DNA of 64,000 nt, taken from positions 2,418,001 through 2,482,000 of the forward strand of contig JAHBWV010000001.1 of assembly GCA_019636845.1 (NCBI GenBank), in the 5' to 3' direction. Position numbers and translations under genes: made by a program. Of the stretch, positions 1 through 8,244 are shown piece by piece. Under the pieces are notes generated by a model, which was not told the origin of the DNA, made no database searches, and saw only the letters and a program-made list of their open reading frames with translations. Numbering within the stretch: position 1 is the stretch's first letter; the number at the start of each line of letters is the position of its first letter. Origin of the DNA: Phycisphaeraceae bacterium (GTDB lineage Bacteria > Planctomycetota > Phycisphaerae > Phycisphaerales > UBA1924).

Positions 1-1899
1 GTCGTCATCCTGATGGTTGCGTTCGTCGCGCCGCAGGCGATCCAGCAGCTCGGGCCGAACCCCCTCAAGCAGAAGGCGGGCTCGATCTCCGGTGTCGCGT
101 TCACGGTGGGCGACCTGCAGCAGGCGGCGTCCGAAGTCCGGATGCTCGAGACCATCAGCCCCGCGATCCCCGTGATCCTCGGCCTTGATACCACGAGACA
201 GCCCGAGCACTGGATGCTGCTCAAGAGCGAGGCGAAGGCCGCGGGGCTCGTCGGTGAGATCGACGATGGACGCGACTGGGTCTCCGAGGTGGCTGCCCAG
301 ATCGCGAGGATCTCTCTGACCCAGCAGTACGGTCGTTTCGGCCAGCAGTGGGTCGCGATGATGATGCAGGACCCGCAGGTTCAGCAGGAGATCGCCGGCC
401 AGGCACAGGGCATGCTCGGCAGGGTCGCCTCCGCTGCGGGAAACAATCGCCTGACGGAACAGGACGGTCTGCGTGCGCTGGCCGCGGCACGGGGGATCAC
501 CCGTCTCAAAGACGCGTATGTCTTTGCGGCCCGTCCGACTCGCGAGCAGGCGGTTACTGCTGCTCGGACCATCGGCGATTCGGCCACGATCGACTACCTC
601 TTCATCCCTGCCCGTACGCTTTTGAACGAGATCGACGAGCCGAGCGAGGCGGATCTGGCGGCCCATTACGAGGCCTTCGCCTCTGTCGAGCCCGGCACGG
701 GCGACTTCGGTATCGGCTACATGCGTCCGGCCCGCATCAAGATCGAGTGGCTTGTGATCGATCGGACGGCCATCGCCGGCGCGATCCCTGTGGACCGGGT
801 CGAGCTGCGCAAGCTCTATGAGTCTAACCGAGCCAAGTACAGCAGCGAGTACGAGATCGAGCGTGAGATCGTCCGCGCTGACTATCTGAGCGCGAAGACC
901 GCTGAGTTGATGTCCGAGACTCTCCGCATTGTCCGCGCGGAGGTCCTCAAGGCGACGCGGCGGCTTGAGTCGCAGGACACCTACAAAAAGCTGCCGGAGA
1001 GCTGGGCGGATGAACGCCCGCGTCTGGAGCAGATCGCGCTGACCATTGTCGAATCGCTCCGCACCATCAAGGGCGTGTCCATCCCGCTGCCGAGGGTCGA
1101 GTCGCGCGATGCCAACTGGCTCGACGCCACGGACCTCTCGATGCTTCCCGGCATCGGCTCATCTGTCGTGCGCCTCGGGAGCGTGCAGGCGCCGTTCGCG
1201 CAGTACGCCCTCCAGGTGAAAGAGCTCGATGGCAACCCCACCCTCGGCCTCCAGGTCGGGCTGACGCCGATCGACAACCCTCTCGAGGACGCCTCGGGCA
1301 ACGTCTACTTCTTCACTGTCCTCGAAGCCCGCCCCCCTTCTCCGCCGGACGGCATCGCCGACGTCGCCACCCTGCGCGACGACTGGAAAGCCATCAAGGC
1401 CTATGAACGCCTCGTCGGCGAACTCGGGATCTTCGAGACACTCGCACGGACTGATTCGCTCGACGCCGCGGCACGCCTCGTGGACACCGACGGCACACGC
1501 CTGCTCTTTCCGACCAACGCGGTCACGATCTCTCGCAATGGCCCGGCTACCTCCGATACTGCGATCCAGACACGCGCCTTCACCGATGCAGTGATGGACG
1601 CGGTGACGGCGCTCGACCCGCGGCTCAGCCCGGAGGCGCTTGCCTCTGAGCCCGGCGCGGTGCTCGGCATCCCGCTGCCCAACCAACCCGGCATCGCGGT
1701 TGTGCGTATCCGCTCCATCGTGCCCTACACCATCGAGCGCTTCCGCGCTGAGGCCGTCGGTATCGTCGCCCAGAGCATCGCCTCGGAAGTCGAGAAGGTC
1801 GCCGGCACCATGGAGAACGTGAACCCCTTCACGTACCAGGCCATGGTCACGCGTCTGAAGTTCGAGACTCCCGGCTCGAAGCAGGCCGGCGAATCCTGA
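1..1899 (+). CDS. SurA/PpiD-like periplasmic chaperone, 5' truncated
   Basis: The reading frame is open from the first base, so the true start lies upstream. The visible N-terminus (VVILMVAFVAPQ) looks like the end of a membrane anchor or signal segment. The rest, about 630 residues, is soluble, helical and charged. It contains a SurA_N/PpiD-like helical region (TRLKDAYVFAAR, then SEADLAAHYEAF, the usual 'residues preceding the parvulin domain' pattern) and a long coiled stretch around residues 270-340. A canonical parvulin domain is not obvious, so folding-chaperone activity is more likely than prolyl isomerase activity. The stop is 17 bases from the stop of the convergent MATE gene. Family assignment is from pattern recognition only. 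Confidence 0.6.
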   Translation, partial: VVILMVAFVAPQAIQQLGPNPLKQKAGSISGVAFTVGDLQQAASEVRMLETISPAIPVILGLDTTRQPEHWMLLKSEAKAAGLVGEIDDGRDWVSEVAAQIARISLTQQYGRFGQQWVAMMMQDPQVQQEIAGQAQGMLGRVASAAGNNRLTEQDGLRALAAARGITRLKDAYVFAARPTREQAVTAARTIGDSATIDYLFIPARTLLNEIDEPSEADLAAHYEAFASVEPGTGDFGIGYMRPARIKIEWLVIDRTAIAGAIPVDRVELRKLYESNRAKYSSEYEIEREIVRADYLSAKTAELMSETLRIVRAEVLKATRRLESQDTYKKLPESWADERPRLEQIALTIVESLRTIKGVSIPLPRVESRDANWLDATDLSMLPGIGSSVVRLGSVQAPFAQYALQVKELDGNPTLGLQVGLTPIDNPLEDASGNVYFFTVLEARPPSPPDGIADVATLRDDWKAIKAYERLVGELGIFETLARTDSLDAAARLVDTDGTRLLFPTNAVTISRNGPATSDTAIQTRAFTDAVMDAVTALDPRLSPEALASEPGAVLGIPLPNQPGIAVVRIRSIVPYTIERFRAEAVGIVAQSIASEVEKVAGTMENVNPFTYQAMVTRLKFETPGSKQAGES

Positions 1900-1916
1900 G
1901 CATCACACGGGCCGGA

Positions 1917-3515
1917 TCAGATCCGCCCGCGCTCCCAGCCACCCCTCAGGAACCGCCAGCCGAACGCGCCGGCCCGCACCACGATCTCTGCGCACAGGCC
2001 GACCCAGAGCCAGGCCAGCGAGGGCTCCATCCCGCTTGGATTTGGGAGTATCCTGCCCCCGGGGAGCGGGATCTCAACGCCCGAGAGCAGGTAGGCCAGA
2101 GGCAGGCGGACCGCGTAGGTCGTCCACCAGGTCAGGTGCATGACGGCCTTGACATCCCCTGCCCCGCGAAGGGCCGACCGCCAGACGATGCTGGCCGCGA
2201 ACGGGATCTGGACACACCCGCTGATGATCAGGAGCGCGGGGACGAGGGTGAGGTGGGACTCGATCGGCGTGAAGAGCGACGTGATCAGGCGGGGGAAGAT
2301 GACGAAGAAGAGGCCGCTCAGCCCCATGGTCGTGCAGGCGATGAGCGTGCAGATCCAGATCGCTTTCCTGGCCATGGCCGGGCTGCCCGCGCCGAGGTAC
2401 TGCCCTGTGAGGGTGGCGGCGGCCGCGCCCATCGCGAACCCTGGGAGGAAGCTGAAGGCCTCGATGCGTATGGCGACGATGTGGGCGCCCATGGCCCCGG
2501 AGACTCCCGCTGCCCCGATGAGCCCGACGAAGAGCATGATGGCGTAGTTGCCGATCCACATGCCGAAGGTCTCGAAGAGGTTTGGAAGCCCGATGCGGAC
2601 GATGCGGCGGATGGTGTGCCAGTGGGGCCGCAGACGCCGGGCGCGGAGTCGGATGCCCCACGTGCCGCGCGAGGCCATCCAGAGGACCATGACAGCGCCG
2701 ACCGCCTGAGAGGCGATGGTGCCGAGCGCGATCCCCTTGATGCCGAGTTCGAAGGGGAAGGGATTGGCAAGGACGACCGAGCGTGTTCCATCGGACGAGA
2801 GCGTGTTCCAGTCAACGCCTGAGAGGATCCAGCTCACGACGATGTTGACGGCGTTGACGACGACCATGATCCAGAGCGGCCGGATGGAGTCGCCGACGCC
2901 CCTGGCGCATGCGATGCCCGTGAAGAGGATGGACATGAGGGGCATGCCGCACGAGACGATGAGGATGTAGTCGCGGAAGGCGGTTGCGCCGTCGCCGCTG
3001 AGGTTCATCATGGAGGCGGTGGCGGGCGTTGTGATGGCGACGATGAGTCCGGTGGCGACTCCGGCGACGATGGCGACGACGAGCGATTGACCCAGTACGG
3101 CGTTCGCGACGGCCATGCGTCGCGCGCCGACGGATCTTGCGATGAGTGCTGTCGCTCCCATGCCGACCGACATCACGACGAGGCCCATGAGCCACATCAT
3201 GTACGCGGCGGCTCCGATGGCGTCGGTCTCCTGTTCACCGAGTCCGGCGGCGAGCACTGTGTCGGTGAGCCCGACCATCGAGTTCAAGAAGGACTCTGCG
3301 AGGATTGGCCAGGAGAGGATCCAGATCGCCTGGCGCATGGTCAGCCCGGCGAGTCTGCCTGCTCGGAGGCGTCCATCGGAGGTCAGGCCTGATGGGCGCG
3401 TGCGTGCTGGGGAGAGGGTGAGTTCCTCGGATGGGTCGATGGATTCCGGGTTGAGCGCCGGCGAGCCGCCCTGATGGGATTCGTGGGGCGATTTGTTGTG
3501 GTCGGACACTCGCAT
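1917..3515 (-). CDS. MATE family multidrug/sodium antiporter
   Basis: This 532-residue polytopic membrane protein has two homologous six-helix halves, as expected for MATE exporters (usual length 440-480). The first ~60 residues are a hydrophilic, Ser/Pro-rich cytoplasmic extension. The family pattern is clear: PILAESFLNSMVGLTDTV in helix 1, GMGATALIARSVGA, and a matching second-half segment GMWIGNYAIMLFVGLIGAAGVSGA followed by GAAAATLTGQYLGAG. It probably extrudes organic cations or drugs in exchange for Na+ or H+; the substrate cannot be read from sequence. Start is at 3515. A TACGAT -10-like hexamer lies about 40 bases upstream (3554-3559, minus strand). It is convergent with the SurA-like gene and is probably transcribed alone. 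Confidence 0.88.
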   Translation of the reverse strand: MRVSDHNKSPHESHQGGSPALNPESIDPSEELTLSPARTRPSGLTSDGRLRAGRLAGLTMRQAIWILSWPILAESFLNSMVGLTDTVLAAGLGEQETDAIGAAAYMMWLMGLVVMSVGMGATALIARSVGARRMAVANAVLGQSLVVAIVAGVATGLIVAITTPATASMMNLSGDGATAFRDYILIVSCGMPLMSILFTGIACARGVGDSIRPLWIMVVVNAVNIVVSWILSGVDWNTLSSDGTRSVVLANPFPFELGIKGIALGTIASQAVGAVMVLWMASRGTWGIRLRARRLRPHWHTIRRIVRIGLPNLFETFGMWIGNYAIMLFVGLIGAAGVSGAMGAHIVAIRIEAFSFLPGFAMGAAAATLTGQYLGAGSPAMARKAIWICTLIACTTMGLSGLFFVIFPRLITSLFTPIESHLTLVPALLIISGCVQIPFAASIVWRSALRGAGDVKAVMHLTWWTTYAVRLPLAYLLSGVEIPLPGGRILPNPSGMEPSLAWLWVGLCAEIVVRAGAFGWRFLRGGWERGRI

Positions 3516-3594
3516 CTCCGGGCTCGACGCGGGGGCGCGGCGTCGTCAGCTCGATCGTACACGGCGAAAGCGTGTCGGATGCGATGAGCGGTGC

Positions 3595-4572
3595 TTACGC
3601 GAAGGGCCAGACGGCCAGGCCGTGGGGCGCGTTCCTGACATCGTTGCCGAATGTGATGGTCTTGATGCGTGCGGCGCGATCGATGTCGTAGACGCTGACG
3701 GTGGAGGGCGATGATCCGCCAATGACGATGCCGGGGCGACTTGGGTCGCCTGTCCAGGCGGTGAGGCCTCGGGCGAAGTTCGGTTTGGCGACATCGCTCG
3801 GCAGGTTCATGTTGATGAGCGTTGCGGGGTCGTGCTTGTAGATGTCGATCGCGGCGCGGATGTTGCCCGTGCGATCGGCGAAGCAGACTTTCTCTTCTGA
3901 GGTGCTGTTGTAGATCACGCCATCGCGCCACGGGCGGGCGTTGTGGGTCCATGTGGGGAGTCGCGCGCCGAGGCCGACGCGTCGGCCGTCGAAGATGAAG
4001 AGCACGGGGAGGCGGACGCCTGAGATGAAGGTCATTCCCTGCATGCGGCTGACGGCGTTGATGTGGATGGTGTCGGCCTTGTGCGGTCCTCCGGCGGCGT
4101 TAGGGTCGAAGGGCTTGAAGTTGAGGTGCTGGGGGCCGATGGGGACTCCGGGGGGCGGCTCGTTGAGCACGCGGATCGAGAGTCCTGAGACGAAGCGATC
4201 CGACTGGAGGTCGTATTCGAGGATGGAGTCGAAGGCGGTTGATGTGAGGAGGAGACGATCACCCGCGACCCAGATCTCGTGGCAGAGGCCGAGGTAGTCG
4301 TTGCGAACGGAGCTGAGTCGGTTGAAGTCTTTGTCGAAGAAGAAGATTTCATCGCTGGCGGCGATGATCACGCGGTCGCGCCAGAAGGCGATGCCGCGGA
4401 GCCCGCGGTCGCCGCCTCGGCCCTCCCAGTCGATGTCGCCGGTGTTCCAATCGAGTTTCTTCTGGACCTCCTCGGTCTCGAGATCGACGAGATAGACGCC
4501 ACCGTGGCTGTCGCCCTGGTGGGTGGAGCGGATGACATCTGTGATGAGGACTTTGGGGAGTGGCGTGGGCAT
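3595..4572 (-). CDS. Beta-propeller-like protein, unknown function
   Basis: This is a 325-residue protein without a signal peptide or membrane segment. It has repeated beta-strand blades of the form 'G-aromatic-hydrophobic strand-turn-D' (e.g. GIAFWRDRVIIAASDEIFFF, EIWVAGDRLLLTSTAFDSIL, GITVYDIDRAAR-like endings), typical of six- or seven-bladed propellers. A conserved block HINAVSRMQG and THNARPWRDGVIYNST resembles proteins annotated as TIGR03032/DUF4915-type, but I cannot confirm that without a profile search. Start ATG 4572 is preceded by GAGG at a good distance. It lies 87 bases downstream of acpS on the same strand and could be the last gene of the chaperone/acpS transcript. No catalytic residues are evident. 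Confidence 0.6.
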   Translation of the reverse strand: MPTPLPKVLITDVIRSTHQGDSHGGVYLVDLETEEVQKKLDWNTGDIDWEGRGGDRGLRGIAFWRDRVIIAASDEIFFFDKDFNRLSSVRNDYLGLCHEIWVAGDRLLLTSTAFDSILEYDLQSDRFVSGLSIRVLNEPPPGVPIGPQHLNFKPFDPNAAGGPHKADTIHINAVSRMQGMTFISGVRLPVLFIFDGRRVGLGARLPTWTHNARPWRDGVIYNSTSEEKVCFADRTGNIRAAIDIYKHDPATLINMNLPSDVAKPNFARGLTAWTGDPSRPGIVIGGSSPSTVSVYDIDRAARIKTITFGNDVRNAPHGLAVWPFA

Positions 4573-4659
4573 GAGAAGTCCCTCGACGGGCGGTGATGAT
4601 GAGCGGTCACTTTAGCGGGTCGGCGCAGGGGGCGGGCGCGCCATCGCCCGCGGCTCGCT

Positions 4660-5052
4660 TCACGAGCCGCACGCGATGGCGGAGGCGATGGCGAGGCCGC
4701 CGGCGTGTGAGATGGAGAGGTGCCATGTCGCGATGGAGCGAGCAGCGGCGATGCGCGCGGCTTCGCCGTGGAGCGCGACGGAGGGTGGGCCGGAGGTGGC
4801 GAGGATCTCGACATCGGTCCATGCGATGCCTCCGGACCAGCCGGTGCCGAGGGCTTTGAGGACGGCTTCCTTTGCGGCGAAGCGGCCGGTGAGGTGTTCG
4901 ATGCGGCGGGCGTGGGCGGCGTTGTAGGCGAGTTCGGCGGGTGTGAAGACACGCTGGAGGAAGCGATCGCCGTGCTCATCAATGGAACGCTGGAGGCGTT
5001 CGACGGGCATGAGGTCGATGCCGTGACCGAGGATGTGGTTCGGAGGTGGCAT
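4660..5052 (-). CDS. acpS: Holo-[acyl-carrier-protein] synthase
   Basis: AcpS transfers the 4'-phosphopantetheine arm of CoA to the serine of apo-acyl carrier protein, activating fatty acid synthesis in the cytoplasm. The 130-residue length is typical. The two metal/CoA-binding motifs are present: HGIDLMPVERL at the N-terminus (Asp ligand) and GRFAAKEAVLKALG in the middle (Glu ligand), followed by the LSISHAGG signature near the C-terminus. The open frame extends upstream to 5301, but that part is low-complexity Ser/Pro/Arg antisense to the fmdB-like gene. ATG 5052 is chosen because MPPPNHILGHGIDL matches the family N-terminus. A hairpin (8-bp stem, 4650-4657 with 4663-4670) straddles the stop codon. 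Confidence 0.92.
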   Translation of the reverse strand: MPPPNHILGHGIDLMPVERLQRSIDEHGDRFLQRVFTPAELAYNAAHARRIEHLTGRFAAKEAVLKALGTGWSGGIAWTDVEILATSGPPSVALHGEAARIAAARSIATWHLSISHAGGLAIASAIACGS

Positions 5053-5125
5053 GGAAGAGAACGCAGAGGACGCGGAGGAATCAGAGGATCGCGGAGAAGA
5101 CAGGGAAGAGGGGAAGAGCAAGGAG

Positions 5126-5557
5126 CTACTTGGAGGACGAGCGGCGTTTGGAAGACCTGGAAGCGAGCTTCGACGAGGTCTTGCTCGCGGACTGCTTGTC
5201 GATCTTTGCGGGCGAAGACTTGGGATCTGACTTTGACTCAGACTTGTTTGATTCAGACTTCGTGTCGGACTTGGAGTCCGGCTTGGCGTCAGACTTTGCA
5301 TCTGGCTTGGACTCGGCTTTGGTGTCGGAGGGGGCGGGTGCTTTCTCGGCGTCGGCGGCCTTCTTGTAGGTCTCGGAGCGGTAGTCGGTCTCGTAGAAGC
5401 CGGAGCCCTTGAAGAGGATGGCTGCGCCGGTGCCGATGAGGCGTTCGAGGGTGTTCTTGGCGCACTTGGGGCACTTGCGCTTCGGCGCGTCCTTCATGGA
5501 CTGAAAGAGCTCGAAGCGGTGGTCACAGGCGTTGCACTTGTAGTCGTAGGTGGGCAT
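5126..5557 (-). CDS. FmdB-family zinc-ribbon protein with Lys/Ser/Asp tail
   Basis: The N-terminal ~45 residues are a FmdB/CxxC_CxxC_SSSS putative regulatory zinc ribbon: MPTYDYKCNACDHRFE, then KCPKCAKNTLERL, giving a two-CxxC zinc site, followed by the GSGFYETDYR segment common in this family. The C-terminal ~75 residues are a low-complexity tail made of K-S-D/E-P units ending in SRSSKRRSSSK, probably disordered and nucleic-acid- or ribosome-interacting. The total is 143 residues; ATG 5557 was preferred over the upstream ATG 5602 because the zinc ribbon begins at once. It sits between grpE and acpS (73-base gaps on both sides). Its exact role is unknown; family members often lie next to chaperone or stress genes. 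Confidence 0.8.
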   Translation of the reverse strand: MPTYDYKCNACDHRFELFQSMKDAPKRKCPKCAKNTLERLIGTGAAILFKGSGFYETDYRSETYKKAADAEKAPAPSDTKAESKPDAKSDAKPDSKSDTKSESNKSESKSDPKSSPAKIDKQSASKTSSKLASRSSKRRSSSK

Positions 5558-5630
5558 GCGAGATCCGGGAAAATCGCCAAATAGCAAAGGGCCAAATGGC
5601 ACATCAAGAGAATGAGAACGAGTGACTGAC

Positions 5631-6251
5631 TCAGGTGCTGGGCGCGACGGCGACCTTTGCGGGTCGGATGACGCGCTCGCCGGCGAGGGTTGTCAGGAGG
5701 AATCCGGGCTGGAACGTGGCGACGATGCGTCCCGGCTCGATGCCATCGGCCGGCTGTTGCATGACGGCCTCGTGGCGGCCGGGCTGGAACTCATCATTGG
5801 GCTGGGGCTGGAGGAGCGCGACACCGTTTCGAGAGAGGATTTTGACCAGCTCTTCGCGGATGACGCGGACGCCGCCGATGAGCTGGTCGGGTGTGACCTT
5901 TGAGGGGTCTTGTCCGAGTGCGAGGTCGAAGTGGTCGAGGACGACGGCGACGTCTGAGACGATGCGCGAGACGCCGTCTGCCTTGGCCTGCTGCTCGTTC
6001 TGGAGTGCGCGGCGCTGGCTGTTCTGGTAGTCGGCGACGGTGCGGAGGAGCTTGTTCTTCGTGTCGGTGAGTTCCGACTCGAGTGCCGCGACCCGCGCGA
6101 TCGCCTCTTCGGCGCTCTCAGGCCCCCACTCGCTCTTCCACTGCTCGCGGTCGCCATGTTCGGGTTGCCATGCGCCGGCATCGGAGATGTCGTGCTCGCG
6201 CGGCTCTTGCCCCTCGGGCGGACTGCTCTCGTGTGTGTCCTTCTTGCTCAT
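5631..6251 (-). CDS. grpE: GrpE nucleotide exchange factor for DnaK
   Basis: GrpE releases ADP from DnaK during the Hsp70 cycle. The 206-residue protein has the expected layout: an acidic, disordered N-terminus, a long coiled coil (about residues 45-105, ALESELTDTKNKLLRTVADYQN), a conserved helix with the FDLALG motif, and the C-terminal beta domain with GVRVIREELVKILSRNGV and GRHEAVMQQP. The beta domain ends with the family signature GRIVATFQPGFLLTTLAGERVIRPAKV. It lies 30 bases downstream of dnaJ on the same strand. dnaK is not in this window, so the partner is encoded elsewhere. Confidence 0.95.
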   Translation of the reverse strand: MSKKDTHESSPPEGQEPREHDISDAGAWQPEHGDREQWKSEWGPESAEEAIARVAALESELTDTKNKLLRTVADYQNSQRRALQNEQQAKADGVSRIVSDVAVVLDHFDLALGQDPSKVTPDQLIGGVRVIREELVKILSRNGVALLQPQPNDEFQPGRHEAVMQQPADGIEPGRIVATFQPGFLLTTLAGERVIRPAKVAVAPST

Positions 6252-6281
6252 GGCTTCACCCGCGTGTCGTGCGTTCGCTGA

Positions 6282-7448
6282 TCATGGGTTGAGGAAGTCT
6301 TTGACTCTTTTCCAGAAGCCCGCGGACTCCGGGAGGACGTCGTGGTTCTCGAGCGCGGCGAGCTTGCGGAGCAGGGTCTCCTGCTCGCCGGAGAGTTTGC
6401 GGGGCACCTCGATCTTGACGCCGACGAGGAGGTCGCCGCGGCGCGCCGTGCGGAGGTTTGGAAGCCCCTTGCCCTCGATGCGGAAGACCGTGCCGTAGGC
6501 GGTGCCCTTGGCGATACGGAGCGTGTGCTCGCCGTCGAGGGTGGGAATTTTGATGTCGGCGCCGAGCGCGGCCTGGGTGTATGTAATTGGCATCTCGAGC
6601 GTGAGGTTGTCGGCCTGCTCGGGGTCGCGCTGGAAGAGGGAGTGGTCCTCGATCCTGATCACGACGTGGAGATCGCCGCGCACGCCCTGGCCGTCGGCGG
6701 AGATCTCCTGGGGCGGGGGCTCTCCCTCGCCGGCGACGCGGACGGCCATGCCCTCCTGCACGCCGGCGGGGATCTTCACGGAGAGTTTGCGTTTCTTGGG
6801 GACGCGGCCCTTGCCCCGGCAGCCGTCGCAGAGGTCTTTGATGATGGAGCCGCGGCCTTTGCAGTTGGGGCAGGCGACGACCATGCGGAACATGCCGCCG
6901 AGGCCGGTCTGCTGAACCTTGCCGTGGCCGCCGCAGGTGGGGCACTTGTCGGGCTTGGAGCCGGGCTTTGCGCCGGAGCCGGTGCACTTCTCGCAGACAT
7001 CCATGCGGGTGAACTCGACATCGCGCTCGCAGCCCTTCAGGACTTCTTCGAGCGAGATCTCGACCTCGGTCTCGAGGTCGTATCCCCGTGCGGGGCCGCG
7101 GCGTTGCTGAGCGCCCCGACCGCCACCCATGCCCCCGCCGCCGAAGATGTCGTTGAACATCGAGAAGATGTCATCGACGTTCATGCGGGTGAAGTCGTGG
7201 GTGGCGGGTCCGCCCCGGCCTCGGAGGCCTTCGTGGCCGTACTGGTCGTAGATCTTGCGCTTGGCGTCGTCGGAGAGGACCTCGTAGGCCTCGGCGGCTT
7301 CCTTGAACTTCTGCTCGGCCTCGGCATCGCCCGGGTTGCGGTCCGGGTGGTACTTCATGGCGAGGCGGCGGTAGGCGCGCTTGATCTCTTCGCCGTCGGC
7401 GGTGCGCTCAACGGAGAGGATCTCGTAATAGTCGCGGGTGGTGGGCAT
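6282..7448 (-). CDS. dnaJ: Chaperone DnaJ (type I Hsp40)
   Basis: This is a full-length 388-residue type I J-protein, the cochaperone that delivers unfolded clients to DnaK and stimulates its ATPase. Domains in order are: a J domain (residues 1-70, with the YHPDRNPGD loop containing the essential HPD), a Gly-rich linker (about 75-130), a zinc-finger domain with all four CxxCxGxG repeats ([32 protein letters not shown]), and the C-terminal beta-sandwich domains ([26 protein letters not shown]). It is 15 bases downstream of a small membrane-protein gene and 30 bases upstream of grpE, so the three are probably cotranscribed. Confidence 0.97.
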   Translation of the reverse strand: MPTTRDYYEILSVERTADGEEIKRAYRRLAMKYHPDRNPGDAEAEQKFKEAAEAYEVLSDDAKRKIYDQYGHEGLRGRGGPATHDFTRMNVDDIFSMFNDIFGGGGMGGGRGAQQRRGPARGYDLETEVEISLEEVLKGCERDVEFTRMDVCEKCTGSGAKPGSKPDKCPTCGGHGKVQQTGLGGMFRMVVACPNCKGRGSIIKDLCDGCRGKGRVPKKRKLSVKIPAGVQEGMAVRVAGEGEPPPQEISADGQGVRGDLHVVIRIEDHSLFQRDPEQADNLTLEMPITYTQAALGADIKIPTLDGEHTLRIAKGTAYGTVFRIEGKGLPNLRTARRGDLLVGVKIEVPRKLSGEQETLLRKLAALENHDVLPESAGFWKRVKDFLNP

Positions 7449-7463
7449 GGGGAACTCAGAGGA

Positions 7464-8093
7464 TTATGGACGCTTTGCTGCAGATGTGAGCTGATCAGCA
7501 ATGACACGAAGAGGGGCCGCGATTTTCTCCACCAGCTGAGCGTTACGCCTATACGCACTCGGAGGATTCAGCAACTGCCCGTTAGGCAAGAACGCACCCA
7601 CTTGGCTTGAAGTCTTGAATACCCGCTTGCCATTACCCGAGACTCTGAACTGCGCATCGATGCGAAGGGTGCTGCCCAAACCGCGCAAAGACTGGGCCAA
7701 CGAGTCTTCGATCATGAATGAGAGCGGGATTGACGGCAGTAAAACTGGTACTCGCAGCAAGAATTCCTCAACTTGGCGCTGAAGTTTGAGACCAACCTCG
7801 GTATCGGCTGGCGAAACGACACTCACTTGTAAGTCATTGGCCGCGACCCGTCCCGTATTCTCCATGACGAAACACAGTGTCGGTTGACCCGGGTCCAATT
7901 GCTCAACTCTTGCTGAAATGGCGGGCACAACTTGAGTCTCAATCAGCTGGCGTGTGAGATGCACGTTTCGCCACGCAGCGATCGCCATTGCGAAAGTGAG
8001 TACAGCCATTGCGAAAGTTGACCACACTACGATCGCGTCACCCGTCGAGAGTGATTGCGTGACTGCACTGACTGAATCGGCAGTTGCATGCAT
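7464..8093 (-). CDS. Single-membrane-span protein, unknown function
   Basis: The protein has 209 residues from ATG 8093; an in-frame GTG lies at 8105. ATG 8093 has GGAG seven bases upstream, which decides the start. One strongly hydrophobic segment near residues 20-45 (VVWSTFAMAVLTFAMAIAAW) is followed by a basic residue and a soluble C-terminal domain of about 160 residues rich in beta strands (e.g. LCFVMENTGRVAANDLQVSV). The DNA here is visibly less GC-rich than the flanking groEL and dnaJ genes, and codon choice looks different, which may reflect recent acquisition. I do not recognise a family. It sits between groEL1 and dnaJ, 15 bases before dnaJ. Confidence 0.65.
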   Translation of the reverse strand: MHATADSVSAVTQSLSTGDAIVVWSTFAMAVLTFAMAIAAWRNVHLTRQLIETQVVPAISARVEQLDPGQPTLCFVMENTGRVAANDLQVSVVSPADTEVGLKLQRQVEEFLLRVPVLLPSIPLSFMIEDSLAQSLRGLGSTLRIDAQFRVSGNGKRVFKTSSQVGAFLPNGQLLNPPSAYRRNAQLVEKIAAPLRVIADQLTSAAKRP

Positions 8094-8144
8094 GAATCGC
8101 TCCACATACCTCTCGGTTCATGGAGCGAGAATCTGAACGCCTAT

Positions 8145-8241
8145 CCGCTCGCTGACGCTCGCGGCTCGGGCAAGTCCCCGAGCTTGCGCTCGGGGCTCCC
8201 TTTGGCAGGTACGGGACATCCGCTCGCTTACGCTCGCGGTT
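8145..8241. repeat. REP-like inverted/direct repeat cluster downstream of groEL1
   Basis: Two near-identical copies of CCGCTCGCTnACGCTCGCGG lie at 8145-8164 and 8220-8239 (the n-position differs, G versus T). They flank a perfect 8-bp hairpin (CCCCGAGC with GCTCGGGG, 8176-8183 with 8188-8195, 4-base loop). Each outer unit can itself fold as an imperfect hairpin. The arrangement resembles intergenic REP elements. The cluster lies only 4 bases past the groEL1 stop (8245), so it could also stabilise or end the groEL1 transcript. No T-tract follows the hairpin on the minus strand, so it is not a classic intrinsic terminator. Confidence 0.6.
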
Positions 8242-8244
8242 CTA

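Noticed and set aside
4650-4670. A hairpin around the acpS stop codon as a terminator
   Set aside because: There is an 8-bp stem but no T-tract; noted in the acpS entry only.
6342-7610. A 422-residue plus-strand frame antisense to dnaJ
   Set aside because: Low-complexity Val/Gly/Asp; dnaJ has all four zinc repeats on the other strand.
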